Source: Herbiconiux sp. VKM Ac-1786 (lineage in GTDB: Bacteria; Actinomycetota; Actinomycetes; Actinomycetales; Microbacteriaceae). Taken from it: 64,000 bases of DNA. The notes beneath the pieces were generated by a model that worked only from the letters and a program-made list of their open reading frames with translations, ran no database searches and was not told the DNA's origin. Positions 1-9,176 of this stretch are shown one piece after another. The stretch covers positions 1,598,513 to 1,662,512 of the forward strand of contig NZ_JADKSG010000001.1 of NCBI RefSeq assembly GCF_015350805.1. The letters are read 5' to 3'. The stretch's first letter is position 1, and each line of letters opens with the position of its first letter. The position numbers and the translations under genes are program-made.

Positions 1-3000
1 CCGACCCCAAGGGCCTCGATTTCACGGTCGGGTTCGTCGACGGCGTGGTGCGCCCGGAGGACCTGAAGGTCGCCGCCGCCACGCTCGCCCGCATCGCCCC
101 CGACGTGCCCGCGTTCCTGCCGCTGCCGCTCCGCGCCGCGGTGCGCCTCGGCGGCGTGATGGCGCCGGTGCTGCCCGGCGTCGTGGTGCCGATCGCGCGC
201 CGTGTGCTGCGGCAGATGGTCGGCCACCTCGTGATCGACGCCACGGACACCAAGCTCGGGCCGGCGATCGCGAAGATCCGCAAGCCGGGCACGCGCCTGA
301 ATGTGAACCTCCTCGGCGAGGCCGTGCTGGGCGAGCAGGAGGCCGGGCGACGGCTCGGCGGCACGATCCGGCTGCTCGGCCGCGACGACGTCGACTACGT
401 CTCGATCAAGGTCTCGTCGACGGTCGCCCCGCACGCGCCCTGGGCCTTCGAGGACTCGGTCGCCGACGTGGTGGCGAAGCTCATCCCCCTCTTCGCCGAG
501 GCCGCGAAGCCGCTGAAGAACGGCCGGCCTGCGAAGTTCATCAACCTCGACATGGAGGAGTACAAGGATCTCGACCTCACCCTCGAGGTCTTCATGCGCC
601 TGCTCGACCGGCCCGAGTTCCGGCAGCTCGAGGCCGGCATCGTGCTGCAGGCCTACCTGCCCGACGCGCTCGCCGCGATGATGCGCCTGCAGGAGTGGGC
701 GGCGAAGCGCCGAGCCCACGGCGGCGCCGGCGTCAAGGTGCGCCTGGTGAAGGGCGCGAACCTGCCGATGGAGCAGGTCGAGGCCTCGCTGCACGGCTGG
801 CCGCTCGCCACCTGGGGCACGAAGCAGGACTCCGACACCAACTACAAGCGCGTCCTCGACTACGCCCTGCACCCCGACCGCATCGGCAACGTGCGGCTCG
901 GCGTCGCGGGCCACAACCTCTTCGACCTCGCCTACGCCTGGATCGTCGCCGGCCGCCGCGGCGTGCGCGACGGCCTCGAGTTCGAGATGCTGCTCGGCAT
1001 GGCGCAGGGCCAGGCCGAGGCGGTCAAGCGCGAGGTCGGCTCGCTGCTGCTCTACACGCCGGTGGTGTCGCCGAAGGAGTTCGACGTGGCGATCGCGTAC
1101 CTGATCCGGCGCCTGGAGGAGGGCGCGTCGCAGGAGAACTTCATGTCGGCCGTCTTCGAGCTGAACGACCGGCCCGAGCTGTTCGAGCGCGAGCGCAGCC
1201 GCTTCACGGCGTCGCTCGAGGCCCTCGACACCGCGGTGCCGCCGGCCCGCCGGGTGGCCGACCGCTTCGCGGAGGTGGGCCGATCGGCGCCCGGCCGCTT
1301 CGTCAGCACGCCCGACACCGACCCGTCGGTGGCCGTCCACCGCGAGTGGGCCGACGGGATCCTGGCAAAGATCGAGGGCAGCACCCTCGGCATCGACACC
1401 GTCGCAGCGGCACGCGTCGAGACCGAGGCCGAGCTCGAGCGCATCGTCGCCGCAACCGTTCAAGCCGGTCGCGCGTGGGCGGAGCTGGGGGCCGCCGAGC
1501 GCGGCGCCATCCTGCACCGCGCCGGCGACGTGCTCGAGGAGCGCCGGGCCGAGCTGATCGAGGTGATGGCCGCCGAGGCCGGCAAGACCATCGACCAGGC
1601 CGACCCCGAGGTCTCGGAGGCCGTCGACTTCGCCCACTACTACGCCGAGCGCGGCCTCGAGCTCGAGGCCGTCGAGGGCGCGACGTTCGTGCCCGCCCGC
1701 CTGACGCTCGTCACCCCGCCGTGGAACTTCCCCGTCGCCATCCCGGCCGGCTCGGCGCTGGCGGCGCTCGCCGCGGGCTCACCCGTGCTGTTCAAGCCGG
1801 CGGGCCTGTCCGCCCGCTCGGGCGCGCTCGTCGCCGAGGCGCTCTGGGCCGCCGGCGTGCCCGCCGACGTGCTGCGGCTCGTCGACGTCGACGAGGAGAC
1901 GCTCGGCCGCCAGCTGGTCTCGCACCCCGCCGTCGACCGGGTCATCCTGACCGGCGCGTTCGAGACGGCCGAGCTGTTCCGCTCGTTCCGCCCGTCGTTG
2001 CCCCTCCTGGCCGAGACGAGCGGCAAGAACGCGATCATCGTCACCCCCTCGGCCGACCTCGACCTCGCCGTCAAGGACGTCGTCGCCTCCGCCTTCGGCC
2101 ACGCCGGCCAGAAGTGCTCGGCCGCGTCGCTCGTGGTGCTGGTCGGCTCGGTGGCGTCCTCGCCCCGCTTCCGCTCGCAGCTGATGGACGCGATCTCCTC
2201 GCTGCCGGTCGGCCTGCCCCACGTCGCGTCGACCCGCATGGGCCCGCTGATCGAGGCGCCCGGCCCGAAGCTCCGGGAGGGGCTGACGACCCTCGGCGCG
2301 GGGGAGTCCTGGCTGATCCGCCCGCGCGCCCTGAGCGACGACGACGCCCGGCTCTGGAGCCCCGGCCTCCGCGACGGCGTCGCCCGCGGCTCGGCGTTCC
2401 ACCGCACCGAGTACTTCGGCCCGATCCTCGGCATCATGACCGCGGCCACGCTGGAGGAGGCCATCGACATCGTCAACGAGGTCGACTACGGCCTCACCTC
2501 GGGCCTGCATTCGCTCGACCGCGGCGAGATCTCGACCTGGCTCGACCGTATCGAGGCCGGCAACCTCTACGTCAACCGCGGCATCACCGGCGCCATCGTC
2601 GAGCGCCAGCCCTTCGGCGGCTGGAAGAAGTCGTCGGTCGGCGCGGGCGCCAAGGCCGGCGGACCGAACTACCTCGTGAACCTCGGGTCGTGGGTGCCGG
2701 CGGCGCCCGCTGCCACCATCGGGTCGGTGCCGGCGACCGTCTCGGCGACAGCCACCGGCTCGGCGACAGCCACCGGCTCGGCGCCCTCCGCCGACGCGGT
2801 TCCGGATGCTCCCGCCCTCCTCCCCGCCGTCACCGCCGTCCTGGCCGCCGCCCGTCGATCGCCCCTCGTCGACGACGACGCCCTGGCGTTCCTCACCCGA
2901 GCCGCGCGGAGCGACGCCCGCGTCTGGAGCGACCGCTTCGGCGCCGCCGTCGACGTCTCGCAGGTCGCCGCCGAGCACAACGTGTTCCGCTATCGCGCGG

Positions 3001-3422
3001 CGGGCGGCACGGTGGTGCGGGCGGGCTCGGCGGCTCCGGCGGTCGAGGTGCTGCGCGTCGTCGCAGCGGCGCTCCGCAGCGGCGACGCGGCCACGGTCAG
3101 CATCGGCGCCCCCGAGCTCGCCGCGCTGCTCGAGGGCCTGCCGGGCGGGCTGCCACTGACGGTGCAGGTCGAGACGGATGCTCAGTGGGCGGCGTCCCTC
3201 GCCGGGCAGGCGCCGGCGCGCATCCGCCTGATCGGCACCCCCGCCGACGAGGTCGTGGCCGCCACCGCCGGACGCCCCGACGTCGCCCTCTGGGCCGGCC
3301 CGGTGACGGAGGCCGGTCGCCTCGAGCTGCTCCCGTTCCTGCGCGAGCAGGCGGTCTCGATCACGGCCCACCGCTTCGGCACCCCAGACCGCGCGCTGGC
3401 CGAGCTGGTCGAGGCGCTCTGA
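1..3422 (+). CDS. putA: Bifunctional proline dehydrogenase / glutamate-semialdehyde dehydrogenase (PutA), 5' end missing
   Basis: Oxidises proline to glutamate in two steps: FAD-dependent proline dehydrogenase, then NAD-dependent aldehyde dehydrogenase. The reading frame is open to the left edge (codons from base 3 read DPKGLDFTVGFVDG), so the GTG at 45 is internal and the true start lies outside. The ProDH barrel occupies about the first 400 visible residues (RLVKGANLPME, KQDSDTNYKR, FEMLLGMAQGQ). The ALDH domain follows, with TPPWNFPVAIPAG and the catalytic Cys in GQKCSAAS near nt 2115; a weakly conserved C-terminal domain closes the protein. A Ser/Thr/Ala linker at about 2740-2790 contains an 18-bp tandem duplication. 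An Lrp-type regulator and a peptide importer lie just downstream, which fits proline and peptide catabolism. The family assignment is secure. Confidence 0.93.
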   Translation, partial: DPKGLDFTVGFVDGVVRPEDLKVAAATLARIAPDVPAFLPLPLRAAVRLGGVMAPVLPGVVVPIARRVLRQMVGHLVIDATDTKLGPAIAKIRKPGTRLNVNLLGEAVLGEQEAGRRLGGTIRLLGRDDVDYVSIKVSSTVAPHAPWAFEDSVADVVAKLIPLFAEAAKPLKNGRPAKFINLDMEEYKDLDLTLEVFMRLLDRPEFRQLEAGIVLQAYLPDALAAMMRLQEWAAKRRAHGGAGVKVRLVKGANLPMEQVEASLHGWPLATWGTKQDSDTNYKRVLDYALHPDRIGNVRLGVAGHNLFDLAYAWIVAGRRGVRDGLEFEMLLGMAQGQAEAVKREVGSLLLYTPVVSPKEFDVAIAYLIRRLEEGASQENFMSAVFELNDRPELFERERSRFTASLEALDTAVPPARRVADRFAEVGRSAPGRFVSTPDTDPSVAVHREWADGILAKIEGSTLGIDTVAAARVETEAELERIVAATVQAGRAWAELGAAERGAILHRAGDVLEERRAELIEVMAAEAGKTIDQADPEVSEAVDFAHYYAERGLELEAVEGATFVPARLTLVTPPWNFPVAIPAGSALAALAAGSPVLFKPAGLSARSGALVAEALWAAGVPADVLRLVDVDEETLGRQLVSHPAVDRVILTGAFETAELFRSFRPSLPLLAETSGKNAIIVTPSADLDLAVKDVVASAFGHAGQKCSAASLVVLVGSVASSPRFRSQLMDAISSLPVGLPHVASTRMGPLIEAPGPKLREGLTTLGAGESWLIRPRALSDDDARLWSPGLRDGVARGSAFHRTEYFGPILGIMTAATLEEAIDIVNEVDYGLTSGLHSLDRGEISTWLDRIEAGNLYVNRGITGAIVERQPFGGWKKSSVGAGAKAGGPNYLVNLGSWVPAAPAATIGSVPATVSATATGSATATGSAPSADAVPDAPALLPAVTAVLAAARRSPLVDDDALAFLTRAARSDARVWSDRFGAAVDVSQVAAEHNVFRYRAAGGTVVRAGSAAPAVEVLRVVAAALRSGDAATVSIGAPELAALLEGLPGGLPLTVQVETDAQWAASLAGQAPARIRLIGTPADEVVAATAGRPDVALWAGPVTEAGRLELLPFLREQAVSITAHRFGTPDRALAELVEAL

Positions 3423-3501
3423 GACGAATCGCACGGGCCGCGGCCCCGCCGGGACGGTTTCGTCCAGATCGTCGCGAACGTGGCCTGAAGGATTCGACGA
3501 A

Positions 3502-3540
3502 ATGCCCGATGCATCAGGACGACACCCGTCGTCGGGCATA
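3502..3540. other. Nested inverted repeats upstream of the 3550 gene
   Basis: ATGCCCGA (3502-3509) pairs with TCGGGCAT (3532-3539). Inside it, GACGAC (3518-3523) pairs with GTCGTC (3528-3533) around a 4-base loop. The two stems share bases 3532-3533, so they are alternatives or partial nests. This could be a putA terminator, an operator, or a leader structure. There is no T-run. Confidence 0.4.
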
Positions 3541-3549
3541 CTCCTTGAC

Positions 3550-3900
3550 GTGAACGAAGCCCCCACCGCCCCCAGTCTCGACGGCCGCGAGTTCGTGATG
3601 GAGTCCTCGACCAACAGCGCGGTCGACCCCGCGTCGCCGTCGCGGTTCCACTATTTCGAGCGCGACGGCGTGATCTGGGGCGACTACGACGGCGACACCG
3701 TGACCTTCGGGCGCTTCGTCGGCACGCGCACCGGGGACGCCCTGCAGGTCTCGTTCGCGCACCAGATGCTCGACGGCGTCACCGTCGTCAGCGGCACCGG
3801 CGGAAGCCGGGTCGAGCTCGACGCCGAGGGCCGCGTGCGGCTCGTCGAGGACTTCGAGATCGACGGCGTCGACCACGTCAGCATCTGCGTCGAGGTCTGA
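3550..3900 (+). CDS. Small conserved protein, lipocalin-like fold suspected
   Basis: About 116 residues from GTG 3550. The core FHYFERDGVIWGDYDG followed by TFGRFVGTRTGD resembles a widespread family of about 115-residue proteins sometimes mislabelled N-acetylglutamate synthase; I recognise the pattern but know no proven function. There is no signal peptide, membrane segment or catalytic motif. Two starts are possible. ATG 3502 has an AAGGA ribosome site 9 bases upstream but runs through an inverted repeat. GTG 3550 lies about 8 bases after a -10-like CATACT, as expected for a leaderless transcript, and places the conserved LDGREF segment near the N-terminus. I favour 3550 only slightly. It lies between putA and the convergent Lrp gene. 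Confidence 0.65.
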   Translation: MNEAPTAPSLDGREFVMESSTNSAVDPASPSRFHYFERDGVIWGDYDGDTVTFGRFVGTRTGDALQVSFAHQMLDGVTVVSGTGGSRVELDAEGRVRLVEDFEIDGVDHVSICVEV

Positions 3901-3954
3901 CCGGAGCCATCGGCAGGGGCCTGCCCGGTGCCGGCGTGCGAGCGCCCACCCGCC

Positions 3955-4542
3955 TCAGCTGCGCGCCGCGTCCCGCCCGTTCCCCGCGGTCGTGAACCGC
4001 GTCATCCCCAGCCGATTCGTCGATCCCGAGCGGTCGGGGATGTCCGAGGGCAGCAGATAGGCCTTCCGCACCACCTCGTCGAGCACCACCACCGACACCA
4101 CCGACTTCACCTCGGGCCGCGCCGCCACGACGCCGGTGACGAAGTCGTGCACGCCCCCGATGTCGAGCGAGCGCACCAGCAGCATCGCGTCGTGCTCACC
4201 CGTCGTGATGCAGCAGTACTCGACGTCGGGCATCTGCAGGATGCCCTCCCGGAACCGGTGCCACGACTGCGGATGCACCGTCACGAACACCAGCGCGCAG
4301 ACGTCGAGCCCCACCTTGCCCGGGTCGACCTGGGCCGAGAACCCGGTGATGACCCCGGAGGCCGTGAGCTGCTCGACCCGGTTGTAGACGCTCGCCCGCG
4401 AGACGTTGACACGCTCGGCGAGGGCCGACATCGAGATGCGCCCGTTCTCCCGGAGGATGGCGAGGATGCGCAGATTGACCTCGTCGAGGCCGCCCCCGCT
4501 TTGTCCAGCGGCCGGGGTCACGGCCTGATCGGTGATCGACAT
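3955..4542 (-). CDS. Lrp/AsnC family transcriptional regulator
   Basis: 195 residues. The N-terminal winged helix (about residues 19-66) reads LDEVNLRILAILRENGRIS then LAERVNVSRASVYNRVEQL; the C-terminal RAM/AsnC effector domain follows (CALVFVTVHPQSWHRF, VEYCCITTGEHDAMLLVRS). Such proteins form octamers and sense amino acids. The start chosen is ATG at 4542, which has GAGGAG 6 bases upstream; longer frames upstream run into the divergent promoter. It is divergent from the peptide importer operon (4667) and convergent towards putA, so it is the obvious candidate regulator of both. Lrp-type activators of putA (PutR) are known in alphaproteobacteria, but the link here is inference. Confidence 0.9.
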   Translation of the reverse strand: MSITDQAVTPAAGQSGGGLDEVNLRILAILRENGRISMSALAERVNVSRASVYNRVEQLTASGVITGFSAQVDPGKVGLDVCALVFVTVHPQSWHRFREGILQMPDVEYCCITTGEHDAMLLVRSLDIGGVHDFVTGVVAARPEVKSVVSVVVLDEVVRKAYLLPSDIPDRSGSTNRLGMTRFTTAGNGRDAARS

Positions 4543-4666
4543 ATCCGACTCCTCACCCGCCGACGGCGGCATTTCGTCCACGATAGTGCCTCTGGGAAAA
4601 AGGACTGCGTCGATTTGTGCCACAGTTTCCCAACACGTCCAGCCGACCCATTCCCAGGAGGCCTCC

Positions 4667-6265
4667 ATGGTTTTCCGCACCACACGCACAACGCGCTCCA
4701 CCCCGACGAGGGTCGCCATCGCCGCGGCAGCGGTCTCGCTCACCCTCCTCGTCGCGGGCTGCTCCTCCGGCCGCACCGACACCGCCGACGGCAGCAGCAA
4801 GACGCTCACCATCAACAAGGCGTTCGACCTCAAGACGGCCGATCCGGGCCGCATGTACGAGCCCACCGGCCAGCTGGTCGACAAGGCGCTCTACGAGACC
4901 CTGCTCACCTTCGAGGGCGGCGACGTCTCCAAGGTCGTCGACGGGCTCGCGAGCCTCGAGCAGTCCGACGACGCCAAGACGTTCACGCTGACCCTGACCG
5001 GCGAGCACACCTTCTCCGACGGCACCGCGATGACCGCCGACGACGTGGTCTTCTCGCTGCAGCGCGTGATCGGCCTGAAGGGCAACCCCTCCTTCCTCCT
5101 CGACGGCGTCACCGTCACGAAGCAGGACGACAAGACCGTCGTGCTCACCACCGAGACCCCGACGCCCGCCCTCCCGGCGATCCTGGCGAACCCGGCCCTC
5201 GGCATCCTGAACTCGAAGGTCGTGAAGGAGAACGGCGGCACCACCGACGAGACCGACACCGCCGAGAAGTTCCTCAACACCACCTCCGCCGGCTCGGGTC
5301 CGTACGTGCTCGACACCCTCGACCTCGCCTCGCAGGTTGTGCTGACCGCGAACGAGAACTACGACGGCGACGCCCCCGGCTACGGCCGCGTGGTCATCCA
5401 GAACGTCGAGGGCGCGACCCAGACGATCAACGTCGAGGGCGGCAGCGCCGACGTGGCGCTCGACCTCTCGGGCACCCAGGCCGAGGCGCTCGGCGACTCG
5501 GTCGAGGTCACGAGCGACCCCTCGGCGAACGTGATCTTCCTGCTGCTCAACCAGAACCCGAGCGTCTCGGCGATCACCTCGAACCCCGACTTCGTGAAGG
5601 CCGTCAAGGAGGCGATCGACTACGACGACCTCGTCTCGATCGCCGGCACCGGCACCGCGCAGGCCTCCGGCGTCGTGCCGAGCATGCTGCTCGGTGCCCT
5701 CCCCGAGAGCGGAGCGCTGACGCAGGACCTCGACGCCGCCAAGGCCGACCTCGCCAAGAGCGGCTACGCCGGCGAGTCGGTGACGCTCAACTTCCCGAGC
5801 GACATCAGCCTGAACGGCATCGACTTCCCGACGATCGCCCAGCGCATCCAGTCGCAGCTGAAGGACGCCGGCATCACGGTCGAGCTCGCCCCGGCCCCCG
5901 TCGCCACCGAGCTCGACGCCTACCGCAACGGCACCGAGACCATGGGCCTCTGGTACTGGGGCCCCGACTACCCCGACCCGAGCGACTACCTCGTGTTCAC
6001 CCCGGGCAACGTCGTCGGCCTCCGCTCCGGCTGGGCCGAGGGCGCGAACCCCGCGATCTCCACGCTGGCCGACGCCGCGGCCGCCGGCGGCTCCGACGAG
6101 GAGCGCCAGTCGCGCTTCGAGGAGCTGCAGACCGCGCTGAACGCCGACGGCCCCTTCATCCCGCTGCTCCAGCCCGGCAACAACATCGCCGCCGCGAAGG
6201 ACGTGACGGGCGTCGTCTACAACGCCGTGTGGACCATCGACATCGCGGCCCTCGCCGCGAAGTAG
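4667..6265 (+). CDS. Peptide ABC transporter substrate-binding lipoprotein (SBP_bac_5)
   Basis: 532 residues. Lipoprotein signal: basic N-terminus, hydrophobic stretch, and lipobox LVAGC with the modified Cys at residue 32. The mature part has the DppA/OppA pattern (LTINKAFDLKTADPGRMY, ALYETLLTFEGGD, FSDGTAMTADDVVFSLQRV, LWYWGPDYPDPSDYL). ATG 4667 is preceded by AGGAGG with good spacing; the open frame starts earlier at 4532 but lies within the divergent promoter. It is the first gene of a six-gene operon that ends in an Xaa-Pro aminopeptidase, so oligopeptides, possibly proline-rich, are the likely ligands. Binding specificity cannot be read from sequence. Confidence 0.92.
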   Translation: MVFRTTRTTRSTPTRVAIAAAAVSLTLLVAGCSSGRTDTADGSSKTLTINKAFDLKTADPGRMYEPTGQLVDKALYETLLTFEGGDVSKVVDGLASLEQSDDAKTFTLTLTGEHTFSDGTAMTADDVVFSLQRVIGLKGNPSFLLDGVTVTKQDDKTVVLTTETPTPALPAILANPALGILNSKVVKENGGTTDETDTAEKFLNTTSAGSGPYVLDTLDLASQVVLTANENYDGDAPGYGRVVIQNVEGATQTINVEGGSADVALDLSGTQAEALGDSVEVTSDPSANVIFLLLNQNPSVSAITSNPDFVKAVKEAIDYDDLVSIAGTGTAQASGVVPSMLLGALPESGALTQDLDAAKADLAKSGYAGESVTLNFPSDISLNGIDFPTIAQRIQSQLKDAGITVELAPAPVATELDAYRNGTETMGLWYWGPDYPDPSDYLVFTPGNVVGLRSGWAEGANPAISTLADAAAAGGSDEERQSRFEELQTALNADGPFIPLLQPGNNIAAAKDVTGVVYNAVWTIDIAALAAK

Positions 6266-6268
6266 CTC

Positions 6269-7348
6269 GTGTCCACCAGCACGAAGGCCGTCCGGTCACC
6301 GCGTTCGCGCGGTGGCCGGGCGGCCCACCCGTTCCTCCGCTACGCGCTGCGCCGCGTGCTCACCTCGCTGCTGCTCGTGGTGGGCGTGACCCTCGTCACC
6401 TTCGTGCTGACGAATCTGGTGCCGGGTGACCCGGTAGCGGCGGCCCTCGGCCAGCGCGCCGCGGAGGACCCGGCGATCGTCTCGCAGTTCCGCGCCACCT
6501 ACGGCCTCGACCAGCCGCTCGTGGTGCAGTACTTCACCTACCTCGGCAATCTGCTGCAGGGCGACCTCGGCGTCTCGACCACCACGCACAACCCCGTGGT
6601 CGACGACCTGGCGAAGGCCCTCCCGGCCACCCTCGAGATCGCGCTCGGCGCCATCGTGCTCAGCGTGGTCATCGGCGTGGTGCTCGGCACCATCGCCGCC
6701 TACCGCCGCGGCAAGGCCTCCGACCACGTGCTCCGCGTGGTGTCGCTGGCCGGCCTCAGCGTGCCGACCTTCTGGCTCGCGCTGGTGCTCTACTACGTCT
6801 TCTACTTCCAGCTGCACATCGCCCCGGGCTCGGGCCGGTTGAGCAGCGACTTCACGACGCCGCCCACGGTGACGGGCCTCTACACGGTGGATGCCCTGCT
6901 GGCCGGTCAGCTCGACACCTTCCTCGACGCGGCCTCGCACCTGTTCCTCCCGGTGCTCGTGCTGACGCTCTACACGGTGGGCCTGCTGACCCGGTTCGTG
7001 CGCACGGCGGTGCTGGAGATCCTCGACCAGGACTACGTTCGCGCCGCCCGCGCCAAGGGTCTGCCGACCCGCACGGTGGTCTTCTCGTACGTGCTGCGGG
7101 GGGCGAGCATCCCGATTCTCACCGTCGTGGGTCTCGCCTTCGGCAGCTTGCTCAGCGGCACCGTGCTGGTCGAGGCGATCTTCGCCTGGCCGGGCATCGG
7201 CTCGTACGCCTACCAGGCCGCCTCACACCTCGACCTGCCCGGCATCATGGGCGTCGGCCTCCTGATCGGCGTGATGTACCTGCTGGTGAACCTGATCGTC
7301 GACCTGCTCTACGGCGTGCTCGACCCGAGAGTGAGGCTGGCCTCGTGA
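6269..7348 (+). CDS. Peptide ABC transporter permease (DppB/OppB type)
   Basis: 359 residues starting at GTG 6269, three bases after the binding-protein stop. The N-terminal TM helix after RYALRRVLTSLLLVVGVTLV leads to the signature NLVPGDPV and GLDQPLVVQYFTYL. About six TM helices are visible, with the permease EAA-type loop DYVRAARAKGLPTRTV near the C-terminus contacting the ATPases. The C-terminus LVDLLYGVLDPRVRL is typical of the family. Its stop overlaps the next start as GTGA, giving tight translational coupling with the DppC-type partner. Confidence 0.92.
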   Translation: MSTSTKAVRSPRSRGGRAAHPFLRYALRRVLTSLLLVVGVTLVTFVLTNLVPGDPVAAALGQRAAEDPAIVSQFRATYGLDQPLVVQYFTYLGNLLQGDLGVSTTTHNPVVDDLAKALPATLEIALGAIVLSVVIGVVLGTIAAYRRGKASDHVLRVVSLAGLSVPTFWLALVLYYVFYFQLHIAPGSGRLSSDFTTPPTVTGLYTVDALLAGQLDTFLDAASHLFLPVLVLTLYTVGLLTRFVRTAVLEILDQDYVRAARAKGLPTRTVVFSYVLRGASIPILTVVGLAFGSLLSGTVLVEAIFAWPGIGSYAYQAASHLDLPGIMGVGLLIGVMYLLVNLIVDLLYGVLDPRVRLAS

Positions 7349-8310
7349 CGGATGCGCGAACCACCCGGCCCGATCCGCGCGACGGCGCCCCGGCCGGCCC
7401 CCGCGACGGTGTCGGCGCCGGGATGCTCGACCCGGTCTCCGCCGCCGGCCCGCGCTGGCGCCGTCCCCGCCTCCGGCTCGGCCGCTGGTCGGCGCCGCTG
7501 GGCCTCCTGGGCGCCGCCGTCGGCATCCTCTGGATCCTCGTCGCCCTGCTCGCCCCCGTGATCGCCCCGCACGACCCGCTCGCGCAGGACCTGCCGATCC
7601 TCCAGGCGCCCGGCGAGGGCACCCTGATGGGCACCGACGCGCTCGGCCGCGACGTGTTCTCCCGGGTGATCTGGGGCGCCCGCGTCACGATCCCGCTCGC
7701 GCTGCTGCTCGTCGTGATGTCGGTGCTGATCGGTGCGATCGTCGGGGCCGTCGCCGGGTTCTTCGGCCGCGCGGTCGACGAGGTGGCCATGCGGGTCACC
7801 GACCTGGTGATGGCGTTCCCCACGGTCATCCTGGCCATGGTCATCGCGGCGGCCCTCGGCGCCTCGCTGCTGAACGCGGTGCTCGCGGCGCTGATCGTCT
7901 CGTGGCCGGCCTACGCCCGGCTCACCCGCGGGCTCGTGCTGGGCCTCCGCTCCTCGAACTACGTCGTGTCGGGGCAGCTGCTCGGCTTCTCACCGCTGCG
8001 CTCGCTCGGCCGCGACATCGCGCCGAACATCGTCGGGCCCGTGCTGGTGCTCGCGAGCCTCGACATCGGCACGGCCATCCTGCTGCTGTCGGGCCTGTCG
8101 TTCCTCGGGCTCGGGGCGAAGCCGCCGACCGCCGAGTGGGGGTCGATGGTGTCGGATGCGATCCAGAACTTCGACGCGTGGTGGATCGGGGTATTCCCGG
8201 GCCTCGCCATCCTCACCGTCGTGATCGCGTTCAACTTTGTCGGCGACGCCCTGCGCGACGCCCTCGACCCGAAGTCGCAGACCATCCGCGGGGGAGGCAC
8301 CACGCTGTGA
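7345..8310 (+). CDS. Peptide ABC transporter permease (DppC/OppC type)
   Basis: 321 residues from GTG 7345, overlapping the previous stop by 4 bases. An Ala/Pro/Arg-rich cytoplasmic N-tail of about 50 residues precedes TM1 (LGLLGAAVGILWILVALLAP). Family markers: IAPHDPLAQDLPILQAPGEG, LMGTDALGRDVFSRVIWGAR, the EAA-type loop around SSNYVVSGQLLGFSPLRSL, and LSFLGLGAKPPTAEWGSM. Together with the DppB-type protein it forms the membrane channel of the importer. The stop overlaps the next GTG by 4 bases. Confidence 0.92.
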   Translation: MTDARTTRPDPRDGAPAGPRDGVGAGMLDPVSAAGPRWRRPRLRLGRWSAPLGLLGAAVGILWILVALLAPVIAPHDPLAQDLPILQAPGEGTLMGTDALGRDVFSRVIWGARVTIPLALLLVVMSVLIGAIVGAVAGFFGRAVDEVAMRVTDLVMAFPTVILAMVIAAALGASLLNAVLAALIVSWPAYARLTRGLVLGLRSSNYVVSGQLLGFSPLRSLGRDIAPNIVGPVLVLASLDIGTAILLLSGLSFLGLGAKPPTAEWGSMVSDAIQNFDAWWIGVFPGLAILTVVIAFNFVGDALRDALDPKSQTIRGGGTTL

Positions 8311-9176
8311 CCGATGCACTCACCATCAGCGGGCTACGCATCCGCACCCGCACGCACGCGATCGTCGACGGGATCGACCTGGCGCTCACGCGCGGCGGCA
8401 TCCACGGGCTGGCCGGGGAGTCGGGGTCGGGCAAGACCATGACGGCGCTGGCCGTGCTCGGGCTGCTGCCCGGGTCGATGACGGCGAGCGGGAGCATCCG
8501 GCTGGCCTCCGATTCTCCCGCCGACGGCCCGGGCATCGAGCTCGTGGGCGCCTCGCGGCAGGTGCTCGGGGCGGTGCGCGGGCGCCGGGTCGCGATGGTC
8601 TTCCAGGACCCGTCGACGAGCCTGCACCCCCAGCTCACCGTCGGCCGTCAGCTCACCGACCACCTGCGCCACCACCTCGGTCTCTCCAAGGCCGCCGCGC
8701 GGTCGAAGGCCGAGGCCCTGCTCGAGCGGGTGCGGGTTCCGGATGCCCGTGCCGCCCTCTCCCGCTACCCCCACCAGTTCTCGGGCGGTCAGCGTCAGCG
8801 CATCGCGATCGCGGTGGCGCTCGCCTGCGACCCCACCGTGCTGCTGGCCGACGAGCCGACCACGGCGCTCGACGTGACCGTGCAGGCCGGAGTGCTGCAG
8901 CTGCTGCGCGAGCTCGTCGATGACGGGGGGCTGAGCATCCTGCTCGTCACCCATGATCTGGGCGTGATGAGCGCCGTCGCCGACGAGGTGACGGTGATGC
9001 GGCAGGGGCTCGTCGTGGAGTCGGCGCCGCGGGAGCAGCTGTTCACCGCGCCGCAGAACGCGTACACGCGGTCGCTGCTCGCGGCGCTGCCGGGGTCGAG
9101 CTTCGAGGAGAGCCCGGAGGAGCTCGTGGAGGAGCTGGTCGAGGGTGCGGACGACGTCGAAGGGGGTGCGCGATGA
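8307..9176 (+). CDS. Peptide ABC transporter ATP-binding protein (DppD/OppD type)
   Basis: 289 residues from GTG 8307, coupled to the preceding permease by a GTGA overlap; the open frame extends further upstream but is shadow coding there. Walker A GESGSGKTMTALAV, Q-loop VFQDPSTSLHPQLTVG, ABC signature FSGGQRQRIAIAVALA, Walker B VLLADEPTTALDV and the H-loop VTHDLGVMS are all intact. The usual C-terminal segment with YTRSLLAALPG follows, ending in an acidic tail. It pairs with the next gene as the second ATPase subunit. Confidence 0.92.
   Translation: MTDALTISGLRIRTRTHAIVDGIDLALTRGGIHGLAGESGSGKTMTALAVLGLLPGSMTASGSIRLASDSPADGPGIELVGASRQVLGAVRGRRVAMVFQDPSTSLHPQLTVGRQLTDHLRHHLGLSKAAARSKAEALLERVRVPDARAALSRYPHQFSGGQRQRIAIAVALACDPTVLLADEPTTALDVTVQAGVLQLLRELVDDGGLSILLVTHDLGVMSAVADEVTVMRQGLVVESAPREQLFTAPQNAYTRSLLAALPGSSFEESPEELVEELVEGADDVEGGAR

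Noticed and set aside
695-3553. Long second frame on the plus strand within putA
   Set aside because: Arg/Pro/Ala-rich shadow translation; the putA frame has intact motifs throughout.
3502-3900. Start of the small conserved gene at ATG 3502
   Set aside because: Not excluded: the ribosome site is reasonable. GTG 3550 was preferred because 3502-3540 forms inverted repeats and a -10-like element precedes 3550.
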